From: Kalaharituber pfeilii
Lineage: Eukaryota > Ascomycota > Pezizomycetes > Pezizales > Pezizaceae
Assembly: GCA_015179045.1 (NCBI GenBank)
Contig: WHUZ01000049.1
Span: 408,742-472,741, forward strand
Length of the DNA stretch: 64,000 bases
Reading direction: 5' to 3'
Below the pieces are notes generated by a model, which was given only the letters and a program-made list of their open reading frames with translations, was not told the DNA's origin and made no database searches. Positions 26,364 through 37,176 of this stretch are shown piece by piece; positions within the stretch are counted from its first letter, which is position 1; every line of letters begins with the position of its first letter. A program made the position numbers and the translations under genes.

Positions 26364-27743
26364 CTAGCCCAACAGTTCTTCGACATATGGATCAAGAAGG
26401 ATGACTCTGAACTGGTTCTTCCAATGTTGGCAGAACTTCTTATCCGTATATGATTTACTCATAGTGGAGGAGAAGGTAACCAGTTCGATAGTCCAGCCTC
26501 TCATCAACGCACGTTGAACGGCCTTGAAGAAACCATCAGAAAATTCGCCAATAGCTCCATCACCAGAAGCGAGAACGATGATACCAGGTTCGCTGTAGTC
26601 AAGCAGAGATTCCAATATCTTCATATTAAGAACCTCATCTACAGCTTGTTCTGCCTTTCGCATTCGCATCTTGGTTTTGCTGCTAGTGGATGAATCGGAT
26701 CCAGACGAAGTTGAGCTGGAACCCTTCCTGCTTCTGGGTGACTTGACGGCTTCCTTTTCAATCTTCGCCAATATATTGCATTCATATTTCAGCGAATTGG
26801 CTTCCTCGATAACTGGGGTGACTGGCTTTGATCCGACAAGCACTCTCCTTGCAATAGGTCGACCTCGCTCGAGTATGAGGGACAAATGATGAAAAGAGAA
26901 AGAAGGGTTTCGAATTCGCTGGTTCTTCTTGAAACCTCGCAATTTCTTGAGAAGCTCTATAAATCCAATGATTATCTGCGAAAAATTCAACACAGGTTAG
27001 TACCTGAATTTAAACCATGAGGAGGGACTATAGCATACATTAGAGTTATCGATGAAAACATGGATTTTCGAACTATTATTGGTGTTTCGACTGTTCATCA
27101 AAGCATCTTTATCCTGCGGGAAGGCAAGCATGAGCTTGTTAATGAGATTGATCCTTCGAACAGCCAATGGGATGTTGGCTTCGATAGTCGGACGATCTTC
27201 CCAGCTAACCGTTTCACCGGCTATTGTCACTTCTACCTCCTTCGAAAACTGAAACTGGGGCGACTGATGATTTAATGGCTGCTTCTCTGACGATAGCGAC
27301 TTCGTGGGCGTATAATACAGAGGAGGGAGCTGGCTAAATTTCCCTTTGGAATAAAGAACCCTTTTTCGACTTCTTCTGGGAGTCTGAGATAATGTCTCAA
27401 CCACGAAGGTGGGCGGCGGGGTTGGTGATAAGACCTCTGACAGAGGTGTACCAGAATTAGAGTCATGGTCGTCAGGCTCGCTGCCCGATAGGTCGAGTGA
27501 AGGAGAGCATGAAGCAGAGAGTGATCTTGATGGCAGTCCAAAAACAGAAGCAGGCGTAACTGACCCAGTAATCGGCTCATGACCCAAAAAGTTCCATAGA
27601 GAGGTAAAGTCTCCTAGCCTTGGAGGGTTACGGAGTTGTGGAACCCTTTGAAGATCCATCGGAGGATCTGGAGACTTGTCAACGGGAGACAATGCTTGTA
27701 GCAGACTAATGACGGGTGATAAATCGAGGCTGGGTTCCATCAT
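26364..27743 (-). CDS. NYN-domain (PIN-like RNase) protein
   Basis: Two exons on minus: 27039-27743 and 26364-26975, 438 residues. The intron 26976-27038 has a GTATGC donor and restores the NYN core VFIDNSN|IIIGF. The N-terminal ~200 residues are Pro/Ser-rich and probably disordered. The C-terminal half holds the LabA/NYN fold: the acidic first strand VFIDNSN, GRPIARRVLVGSKP, a Ser-rich insertion (SSSTSSGSDSSTSSKT), LASGDGAIGEFSDGFFKAV, WTIELVTFSSTMSK and a C-terminal FRVILLDPYVEEL. NYN proteins are metal-dependent ribonucleases or their relatives. The usual SGDxD is SGDGAIGEF here, so activity is not certain. The long upstream part (27744-28200) is probably 5' leader. Confidence 0.85.
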
Positions 27744-30484
27744 GGTTGCTCAAGAAGTGATGAATTCAAAACCGAACCAACGGAGCGATGACTAAAATGG
27801 CCGAAAATAGAATAGGAAATAGCACGAAAGGGTAAACAAGATTAACTACAGAAAGAAAAAAGAAAGCTATATCTCTGGGTGCACAAGAAAGGGGAATAGT
27901 GTAAGTCTTCGACTTTTATAAGTTGCCTTGCAGCAGCTAAAGTTGTTGGCGTATTGTGAGCACCAGGTTTGGCTGGCGGCAGCGCGGGAAGCGAAGGAGA
28001 ATTGAAGTGAAGAGAGGTGAACTGAGGAAGAGATAAGAGTGGCAGGAAAGAAGCAGGAAAATGGGAGTAAAAGGAGAGGAGAAATCGAATAGTCAGGTAT
28101 CGTTGAATGCCTAGTAGGACAGACCAGGCTGCTCTCAATACGGATAATGTGATTTTCGCTAGTAGTGCAGCGATAGGGTGAAGCAGGTAATGTGGAACAT
28201 TTCTGAGATTGAAGATTTAGAAGGTCAACAAAGCGTTAAGAAGCAGATTTCCGTGAGCAACACGGTGAGAGTGAGTCAAGGGTATAACGGACAGGAACAG
28301 GAGGAGAGCTGTGCCGCTTCAAAAAGGATGTACTTAGATAATAGATAAGCTCTTGTGCAAAGAGGAGTAAGGTGGGTAACGGAACGGCGATGTAATGGTT
28401 ACTCTTATGATTCCAGATGAATGATCAGATATACGTTGTGGTTAGTTAGGAAGCGGCCAATAGGCTGATAAGAGGCGTTGGTGTTTGATAATGGGTTAGA
28501 AGCGAGAGCGTAGGTCTAACTAACGAATAGCATCGGTGTCCGTGATACTGTATGTTAGGCAGCTTAAGTAACTACGGTAGCGTTTGCAAATCTTGGGTAT
28601 TTGGCCCCCAGTCTTACAGTCTTACGTGTTTTGTAACAAAGTCAATGGGAAATGGGAACGAGGCCGAGGGTTTATTATCGTACTATGATAGCGAGACGTA
28701 TGGATGCACATATGCATACCCTGAAACACCAACAGAGGCGAAAATAAGTATCCTGCTGGGTACAGGTATGTACTAGTAGGTCTGGTATCTCAGAGCGCAC
28801 AACGCACAGAGTTATATTGAAAACTATTGGTAATTATAAGTAGATGCCATGCTCAGCCTCAGCGCAGCTTAGATTGAGGCTTGAGCGCCCAACAGAGGAC
28901 CAGCCTCATGCCACGCTCCAAACATGTACCTAGCCGGGTGTTCGGAGGGCGGCGCATTGAAATTGCTAGCATTAGATATCCTTACCATTATTATTGCCTG
29001 AATCATCTATTCTTTCTCTGTCCTAGAATGCTGGATGGTGATTTGAGAATCGACTCAGCAGTTTATGCTAGCCTGAGCACTACGTGAGGATAATATCTCG
29101 AGCGTCTCTGATTAGTAAGCGTAGTCTGAAAGTAAGCGCAGACTGTCCTATCATAGCCTCAAAGCCGTTCTGCGACTTAGCTAAAAAGTCAGCTAGCCTA
29201 TGCATAGAAGCATGTATTATAGGCTCGTGCCCCCTAGAAGCCTCACCCCGGATTTTCAATAGCATTCTCGTCTTTTCGTCACTGTGACGTTACCGGCTCG
29301 GAAGGAACGTTTTGCTGCATGTTAGGGGTACTTCAGAAACACCCAGCGTATGATACTGCCAAGTCCAGGTACCCTATGGACCAAACTGAATTATCAACTA
29401 CCACTCTATCTCTACCCCAGTGCATCGCGATCACCAATCAAAAACCCTAGTCTGGTTGTAGTGTGGTTGGTCCAGTCGCACTACCACCCGCAGGCAAAAC
29501 CAGTATCGGCCATATGGCCACTTGGTAGCCTTGAGAAACCAAGTCCTTTAACAGTGGCCAAGGATTGTTGAAGTAGGAGAAGAAGTCGTACGCACGATAA
29601 CTGGTGTGCCCCCCCCGGATGTCTGCCTGGCATGCGCCACCTTTGCTATATTAACAGTAGAAAAACAGGGCAGTGCAGTCGATCTAAGGCATTCCCGCTG
29701 TCCAAGGTTCGGAAGGTACTACTAAGTCCGTACATGGACTCCACACTGCGCGCAGATTCCTGCTATTCCCACCAGCATTCCGGCAGTCTAGTCAGTCATA
29801 CACAACCTGCAAGGTGCCAAGCTATGACCATGATTAATGAACTACTCGGGCCCAAGTTGCGGTGCGTACATGAATCTCTGATTACTCCACTGGCTACGAG
29901 ATTAGGCAGAGTGACAAGCTTACAGTTTACATGCTTGACATACAGTCATTTACGACGAGGAAGCTTCTCACCACCTTAGCTTGGTGAACCAGCAGTTGTT
30001 CCAGGAATCACAGCAATGATCTTTTGCAGGCTAAGTTGGGCTTGACGCAAGCTCATGGAAAATCTCATAACCTTGGTACACAATGCATGGGGGCATCAAT
30101 TAACTTGTGTTCCTTCTTGGCCTAACCAACTGGTCACGAGACTACTTTTGACGTACTAGTACTTGTAGGGCAGCATACAAGTACTTGTTCCCTAAGAAGG
30201 ACAAACGACGTCACTCACCGCCATCAGCAGTCCCTGGACACAAACAAGGCTGATGCAAAGGGAACATGTGAGAGTGAGCAATTGAGGCCGAATATGGGGA
30301 AATCAAGGTTCTCGTAGCGTGCAATTGCCTATATAAACCCCGGAAGACTTCCTACTCCAGTTTTCTTCTTTTTATCACCATCACCATCACAGATATTCAC
30401 TACCAACGCACTTATACGAGCAACTCAAAGACAAACACACAAGCACTCTAAAGTCTACATTCATCCGCTCATCAATAAATCAAT
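27744..30484. other. Long intergenic region, no supported gene
   Basis: The 5' flank of the NYN gene and the promoter side of HSP12. Short open frames (28552-28776, 29632-29979 and others) have no recognisable domain or codon pattern. A short C run lies near 29607-29616. Confidence 0.45.
30331..30337 (+). promoter_or_regulatory. TATA-like box of the HSP12-family gene
   Basis: ATATAAA about 150 nt before the start codon, followed by a CT-rich and then A/C-rich leader ending in ATCAATATG. A TATA box suits a stress-induced gene. Confidence 0.45.
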
Positions 30485-30875
30485 ATGTCTGATACCGGCC
30501 GAAAGGATTTCTCGTCAGTGAATTCCCTGCATGACTAGGTTACATTCAAATGGCTAACAGCATCAACAGCACCAAGGCGCACGAGAAGATCACTCCTGAC
30601 ACCCAGAAGTCAACCTATGACAAGACAAAGGAGACTGTCACCGATACTGCTGACCGTAAGTATCCTTGGATATACAATAAGACGAAGGCTTGTGATTGCT
30701 AACGCACTAGCTGTAATCAGGCGTTGCTGCCAATACTCAGTCCGACTCTAACAAGTCTGTGACTCAAGAGACCTTCGACAAGTCCCGTCGCGAGAAGGAC
30801 CAGCAAGCCCACGGTGGCACCGGTGAGACTATCGTCGAGAAGGTCAAGCACACTGTCGGCTTGGGCAACAAGTAA
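30485..30875 (+). CDS. HSP12/HSP9-family small stress protein
   Basis: Three exons: 30485-30513, 30570-30655, 30721-30875, 89 residues. The start MSDTGRKDFSTKAHEKITP is the hallmark of the HSP12/HSP9 (also SCF1/AWH11) family. The remainder is Lys/Thr/Asp-rich with TVTDTADRVA and ends VGLGNK. Members are unfolded in solution, become helical on membranes, and are strongly induced by heat, osmotic stress and stationary phase. The first exon is only 29 nt, so this gene is easily missed by frame searches. It stands alone, with CTP1 about 0.75 kb downstream on the same strand. Confidence 0.92.
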
Positions 30876-31621
30876 ATGCCTTCGCAACTACCGTCATGCA
30901 TGAATAACGAGGTTGACGCGGGAATATGGGGAATTGGATTTTGAACTTAGAGATTATGCGGAAGGGGTTATATTTCTTGTTTCCCGTTTTTCTTTTTTTG
31001 GAAAATGAAATGAGAGATATTAGCTACGCCGTGATTCCCTGAGCATATTTCTAGGGCTTCTTGTTTTCTTGCATCTCTTGCTGTGAATTTGTGGTTTTTC
31101 CCTCAAGTACAGGGTGAGCGTAGCTTAGCTTGAAGGAGAGGGAGAAGGGAATATTGGGTTTTTTTTTTCTTCTTTTTTTTTTTTTCGCTAGCAATATACA
31201 AATTTGTTTGCAGAAAAATATATTGCACCTCATGCCCGCTGTCCGTAATCTGTGATTGCTTTAAGCTATGCTGAGCTCTTATCGATAAGCCTGCGGGAAT
31301 GCAATAGCCACCCTAGTCTGCATCGCACCCCTGTTGTGTCACGCACCCCTTGCACAAGGGCAAAAAAGCTATGATATGTATTACTGTCGCCAAGATTTGC
31401 AAACACGCACACGGAAACTTCATCTTTTCAGCTGAGTTCGTTAGTTCCTCGGTCCCGCATAATTAGGAGCTCTTTTTCGCATCTATTCTGTCTCGTGCCT
31501 TTGTGTGTGCAAATAAGGGCACCCTGGGAAATTGGGACCCCGTCAATTCCACTCCGAGTACTGTTCACATCTTGAGGACGACACCATTCAGGCGAAAAAA
31601 AAAAAGTAGGAAAAGCGGAAA
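30876..31621. other. Intergenic region between HSP12 and CTP1
   Basis: T-rich tracts around 31161-31186 suggest 3'-end and promoter sequence. I see no gene. Confidence 0.5.
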
Positions 31622-32936
31622 ATGGCCACACAAATAGCCGCCGCGGAGCGAGGTAGAGAGAAGGTTATAGCATTCATCTTGTCTCTTCTCCAGTCCATTG
31701 CTCATTGTTGCTGCTTGAGCATTGGGAGGAAAGCAAGGTAGCTGTGCTAATACGTTTTGATAGCTAACATACGCTGTTGGTATAGCCGAGTGTAGGGCGG
31801 TCGCTGCTTGCTGGAGGTAAAAAAACTCCTCAATCCTCTCGAATTATTCGAATCCTTCCCAGTCGCGGCGCCATCTGAGTCGCCTCTACGTGCATCCTCA
31901 AACCCCCCCGCTTCCCACTCAATTTAAGAACCCGAACAATTGAGCGTGTCAATTGGCTAACGAAATGCTCCTCTACAAACTCTTTCCGCAGCTCTTGCCG
32001 GCGCAATTGAGATTTGTTCGTCCCTCTGTTTCCTATCAATCTATCTTCCAGCTCTTAACTAAAGCGCCGTCTCCCACAAGCCATAACATACCCCGCCGAA
32101 TTCGCCAAAACTCGCACCCAACTGAACCGTAAGCTGCCTGACAGCAAAAAGCTACCATGGTATCTTTGTCCCCACGATCACCCACTAACCTCCCCACTAA
32201 CTTCCCCAGGCCCAAATTTGGTCCCGCTTGGTACACCGGCTGCACAACCCTCATCATCGGCAACTCCTTTAAAGCAGGAGTGCGCTTCCTGACCTTCGAC
32301 GCTATCAAAGCCCTCTTGACCGACCCCACCACAGGCACCATCTCCGGTCCCCGCACCGTCCTTGCCGGCCTTTGCGCCGGCATCATCGAATCTGTCGTCG
32401 CCGTCACCCCCTTCGAGTCCATCAAGACCACCCTTATCGACGACAAAAAGTCCTCCAAGCCTCGCATGCACGGCTTCCTGCACGGCTCCGCCATCATGCT
32501 CCGCGAGCGCGGTCCGCTCTGCTTTTGGGCTGGTCTCGTCCCTACCACAGCCCGCCAGGCCGCAAACTCGGCGACCCGCTTCGGTGTATACACGAGCCTG
32601 CGCCAGCTCGCGCAGTCCTACGTTGCGCCGGGGGAGAAGCTGGGCTCGGTCCCTACCTTCGGCATCGGCGCGGTTGCGGGCATCGTCACGGTGTACGTGA
32701 CGCAGCCGCTCGATAGTGTGAAGACGCGCATGCAGAGCATTGAGGCGAAGAAGGAGTACAGGAACTCACTGCACTGCGCAGTCAGGATTGTGAAGGAGGA
32801 AGGGGTAAGGACGTTATGGTGTGGGGCATTGCCGAGATTAGCTAGGTTGATGATGAGTGGGGGCATCGTATTTACAATGTACGAGAAGTGCATGGAGGTG
32901 TTTGATAAGTTGGATCCGGAGAAGAAGTACATATAG
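31622..32936 (+). CDS. CTP1: Mitochondrial tricarboxylate (citrate) carrier
   Basis: Five exons: 31622-31663, 31786-31816, 31992-32015, 32081-32159, 32210-32936, 300 residues, the normal length for this carrier. Exons 1-4 are only 42, 31, 24 and 79 nt but join in frame to give RSLLAGALAGAIEISITYPA. All three mitochondrial-carrier signatures are present: TYPAEFAKTR, VTPFESIKT and TQPLDSVKTR. The phrases TQLNRKLPDSKKLPWPKFG and YTGCTTLIIGNSFKAGVRF are typical of fungal CTP1. The protein exchanges matrix citrate (with H+) for cytosolic malate or another tricarboxylate across the inner membrane, feeding acetyl-CoA and lipid synthesis. The donor of intron 1 (GTTATA) is weak, so the first exon is the least certain. 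The ATG at 32157 used by a simple frame search is internal. Confidence 0.92.
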
Positions 32937-33408
32937 AAGTAGGAACAGGAGTGTGAGTGTCTGGTGGTATAGATGGTTAGCGATATCATATCTCAAAAAA
33001 TGTACTTGGTATTTTTTCCGTGTATACGCCAACTCGAGGAGAACAAGCCGCTGGAGAGATTTTGATTTATTAGATGGCAATGCGGTGTATCTATTGCAGC
33101 TTATGGATCTTGTGTTCTCGTTCAATTGCAGGTAGATGGCTACTACTACCTTTTAGCTAGGCGAATATACACGAAAGAAAACAGATCAGAGCACATATAC
33201 CTTGTCTCAAGATACATACCCAACTACTCCTGGTATTGTAACGATGATTGGATAACCACCATTGCCGATTACACCTTCACACAGTAATTCATTTACGAAC
33301 GCCCAACGCAGCAAAAAGCAAACAATATGGCTGAGATGGTATCTAGTAATTGAACTACACTACCAGTACAGGCGCAAATGGGCCCAACTCTCTCGTTTGT
33401 TCATGTAG

Positions 33409-33441
<33 letters not shown>

Positions 33442-34433
33442 CTCGTATTCCCACCTCAAGGCCCTTCGTCTCTAAGTCCCACGAAGTGAGCTTCCAGATG
33501 CCTCCCTCCTCCTTCCATCTTGAAAAAGTCATTGATAAGATCGTACCGAGAAGCAGAACTTCCCCAACCGATGGGGGCCAGGGCGTAATTTAGAGTGAGT
33601 GAGTAAGGAAGCAAGGAAAAGACGGGTGAAGGAATTGCGCCAGTGATATTCAAAACGTCTTAAAACAGCAACTCTGTGAGAAAAAGACAAAACGACTGGT
33701 GCGGTATATCTGTCGAGGGTAGTACAATGGCTCAAGAAAAAAGAGTGGACAAAAATTGACCGTCACCCCAAACCCGCAACCAGAAGCCTTTCCACAAAGC
33801 TGCAAAACCACCCTTCGTAGTTTCCAAGAATAATCCATCAATTTCGACTCCCCAGTGCCTTGGTGATCAGAGGATTATATGTTGTGATAACCAAAGCCCC
33901 AGCGCTCATCAAAACCTCTGATTGTTTCTCCATCATTTCGGCTCTCCAGCTCTTCTGTCGACTACCAGAACATCGACCAATTTGCACAACCGTTATTCGT
34001 TTGACAAGGCTGGCTTGAAATCTATGTGCCTTAAATACCAAGCCTGTCGTTGTCGTGATCTCCACCTTGACTTTCAAACCCCGAATTGCCAGTTCGTCCA
34101 GTCTCCACACGGACGGTCCAAGGCCCTCGTTTAGTTGGAGGTTATAGGTAGGGACAATGAAAGAAAGGGGGAAAAGGAAGAGGAAAAAAAGAAACAAGAG
34201 AAACGTTGACAGCTTTAGTCAACAACAGACAGAATGACTCAGCCCCAACCAAACGACAAAGAAAAAAAGAAAAAAAAAAAAGGAAAGGTAAAACCAAGAA
34301 AAAAGAAAGCCTATGCGCCCATCCAACAAACCCATTGTTGAACCGTCCTGATATGCATGATGTCATAGAAAGATAGCATACACACCCTGACTTCAGCTTC
34401 TGCACTCAAATACTAACCCCCCGTACTTAAGGG

Positions 34434-34489
<56 letters not shown>

Positions 34490-34644
34490 CAACTTCGTCA
34501 AAACATCCTGGGAATTGCTACAATTTTTAACCGTAATATACAATGCCCAAGGCCCAAGTAGTACCTTAATCACACCACTCGACTTCGAGCTCTTTGTCCT
34601 TCATTCAACTTCCTCATACGCCATTCTGCACGCCTCCTATCGGC
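32937..34644. other. Intergenic region between CTP1 and DHH1 (convergent)
   Basis: Two 3' flanks meet here. There is a T/A homopolymer at 33411-33440 and a 55-nt poly-A at 34434-34488. A minus-strand frame of 119 codons (33838-34197) shows a hydrophobic start but no family I know. No supported gene. Confidence 0.45.
34434..34488. repeat. 55-nt poly-A tract
   Basis: An uninterrupted run of A downstream of the DHH1 stop codon (a T run on the DHH1 coding strand). Its length in the assembly may be inexact. Confidence 0.95.
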
Positions 34645-36575
34645 CTACATTGCTCGGGAAGAGGGTCCTGCATCATGCCCATTGAAGCCATTTGACCGGC
34701 CCTGTTGATTCGGGTTGGTATATCTCGGTGGTCGTCGATGTTGGTGGCTTTGTGGAGGGGGCGTCGAGCTTTGATATTGACCTTGCGGTTGTTGCTGCTG
34801 CTGTGATTGAGATGTAGCTTGTGTGGACGGGGCAGGGCCAGGTCTTGACTTTTGTTGGGAGTTTGGTGTTTGCCGGTTAGGTTGCGGCTGTTGATATGAG
34901 TGTGAAGGGGTAGAGGAGGTGTTGTAATTTTGTTGACGTGGCGGTCCATGGTGTGCACCAGAACTATTTGACGTACGATTTTGTTGTCTTTGATCCTGCT
35001 GCTGCTTCTCTGCCGCAGGAGGAGCGGGGGGTTTTGGTATGGTTTCTGGAGAGTCATATACATAGAGCTTTTTGTCGATCGTCGGTGGAATTGGCTGAAT
35101 TTCTGTACCGAGTTCCTGCTCAATCTTGTAAAGATTGAAGCTGAGGCTTTGTTAGTCACGCAAAAACAGTGATATGAATAAACCCTGGATGATATACCGA
35201 TCTTCCCAATTAATCAAATTAATAGCCAGACCAAGGTGACCAAATCTTCCCGAACGACCAATGCGATGAAGGTATGTTTCCGCGTTCTTCGGGAAGTCAA
35301 AATTGATCACAACATTTACCGCTTGAATATCGATACCACGAGTCAATAAATCAGAACAAACTAAATTCCGACAAACGCCATTCCGGAAGTCATGAAAAAA
35401 CTCTGTTGCGGTGATTCTGGAGCATCTTTGCGTGACTATAGAAACATGAGTAACCGAGCTCAGTAATTTTTTTTGCCAGCAATTCAACTCGATTCGTCGA
35501 ATTGCAAAAAATGATAGATTGGTTGATTTGAAGCTGTATAATTGTCAGCATCATGCACAACAACAAATTTGGCTTATGTCCGAGTACCTTCGAAAAAAGG
35601 GTATTAAGACAATGCACTTTCTGCTTCTCTTCAACAAAAGCATAATATTGTGTCACGCCACGAAGTGTAAGTTCATCCATTAAATTAATTTCATATGGTT
35701 GTGTTAGATGTTTATCCTGCGACTCATTAGCCAATGCCAACGGGCGGAGTGAGAAAGGTAGTCTCACCATGAAACTCTTTACTACAAGCGGAAATGTAGC
35801 ACTAAACAACATTGTCTGACGGTCCGCAGGAAAATATGCAAGTAATTGTTCGATTATAGGGGTGAACTCTGGGCTCAGAAGTTTGTCGGCTTCATCCATA
35901 ATGAAAATAGGGCACTCGCTAAAATCCGCAACACCCTTTCCAGCAAGATCAAGAATTCTGCCAGGGGTTCCAACGAGAATATGTACAGCATCATTAAGTC
36001 GAATGATATCATCTTTCAGGCCCGTTCCTCCAGTGGTGACCATGACGTTAATCCCTAAGTGTTTTCCTAATGTCTTGCAGACCTGAGAGGTTTGTAATGC
36101 CAACTCTCTTGTTGGGACAAGAATTAGTGCTTGTGTTTTCGTGCTTTTCGGGTTGACTCGTTCTAATGCCGGGATAACAAATGCTGCCGTTTTCCCAGTA
36201 CCATTCTTTGCTCGAGCTAGAATATCTCGACCAGTTAACGCGACCGGTATGGTTTCTTCCTGTATAGGTGATGGCTTATCAAAGCCAGCTTCATATATGC
36301 CCATCAATAACTCTCGTTTGATATACAGATCCTCAAATTCTAGACCTTTGGTGGCCGTTACATCCTATTTGCCATTGTCAGTATTACCTGAGACGTTAGC
36401 AATCGTACATACCTCTGTTTGTGGCCTTAGATCTTTTGGCGGGGCCTTTAGACTGGATTTCCAATCCCCCTCCTGTCCGCTGGGCACATTGTTAGTCAAT
36501 TTACATGATGCAGGGGATAGGCAAAATGTACCTTAAAGAAATGTTTTCTAGTTGCTCGGCAAGTGCCGCCGACAT
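34645..36575 (-). CDS. DHH1: DEAD-box RNA helicase DHH1 (DDX6), apparent frameshift
   Basis: Six exons on minus: 36532-36575, 36413-36479, 35768-36364, 35588-35716, 35198-35533, 34645-35140. Motifs in order: Q motif ([13 protein letters not shown]), I AKNGTGKT (about residues 89-96), Ia PTRELALQ, Ib [41 protein letters not shown]. The tail is Gln/Pro/Ser-rich. DHH1 promotes mRNA decapping and translational repression in P-bodies. In exon 5 the frame breaks at a six-base homopolymer (A6 at 35395-35400 on plus): RNRVF is followed by S-stop in one frame, while the conserved HDFRNG continues in the next frame, one base too many. The flanks are fully conserved, so an assembly error is the likeliest cause; a true mutation would remove helicase motifs V-VI. 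Confidence 0.93.
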
Positions 36576-37116
36576 TGTGTTTGTATGTGTGGGTGAAATT
36601 GTTGAGGCAGAAAAGAGATAGTTCTAGAGTAAAATCCGGGTATGACTAGGCCGGAGAAATCCTTATCGCAATAGATATCGAGAATTGGGAAGTATATGTA
36701 ATGCGTAGGTTCCCAGGCACGATGTGTAAAAGGGAGACGGGGCGAATATAGAGGAGGATTCGTTTGTGGCAGAAGTCGAGATTTTTGACCCAGTCAGGGA
36801 TGTGATTGAGGGCGTGAGAAGGAATTCGAGACCTGGCCGAGGTTTAGAGATAGAGTTCCCAGAATTGGTGGAAAAGGATGGAGAGGGAATTTGAAGGCTT
36901 GTTTATGTGTGGAAAGGGAAGACGAAGCCCGAGATGCAACTGAGGGGAAGGCCAGCTGGAGCAGTGCTGGGCAGTGTCAGGGATAAAGCTTAAATTTACT
37001 GGTCTTGGATGTAAGTAATTCGGGATATGTATGCTTGGGCCTAGAGCAATGAGTTGAGTTTGGTGAAGCAGTGGTGAGGAGTCAAGGGAACTTTCTAAGG
37101 GAACTTTTCTGGAGGG

Positions 37117-37176
<60 letters not shown>

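Noticed and set aside
31770..31860. tRNA-like words (GCCGAGTG and ATTCGAATCC) within the CTP1 5' region.
   Set aside because: No acceptor stem or anticodon arm can be built; the region is exon 2 and intron of CTP1.
33838..34197. 119-codon minus-strand frame with a hydrophobic start.
   Set aside because: No family match, no splice support and a 3'-flank location between convergent genes.
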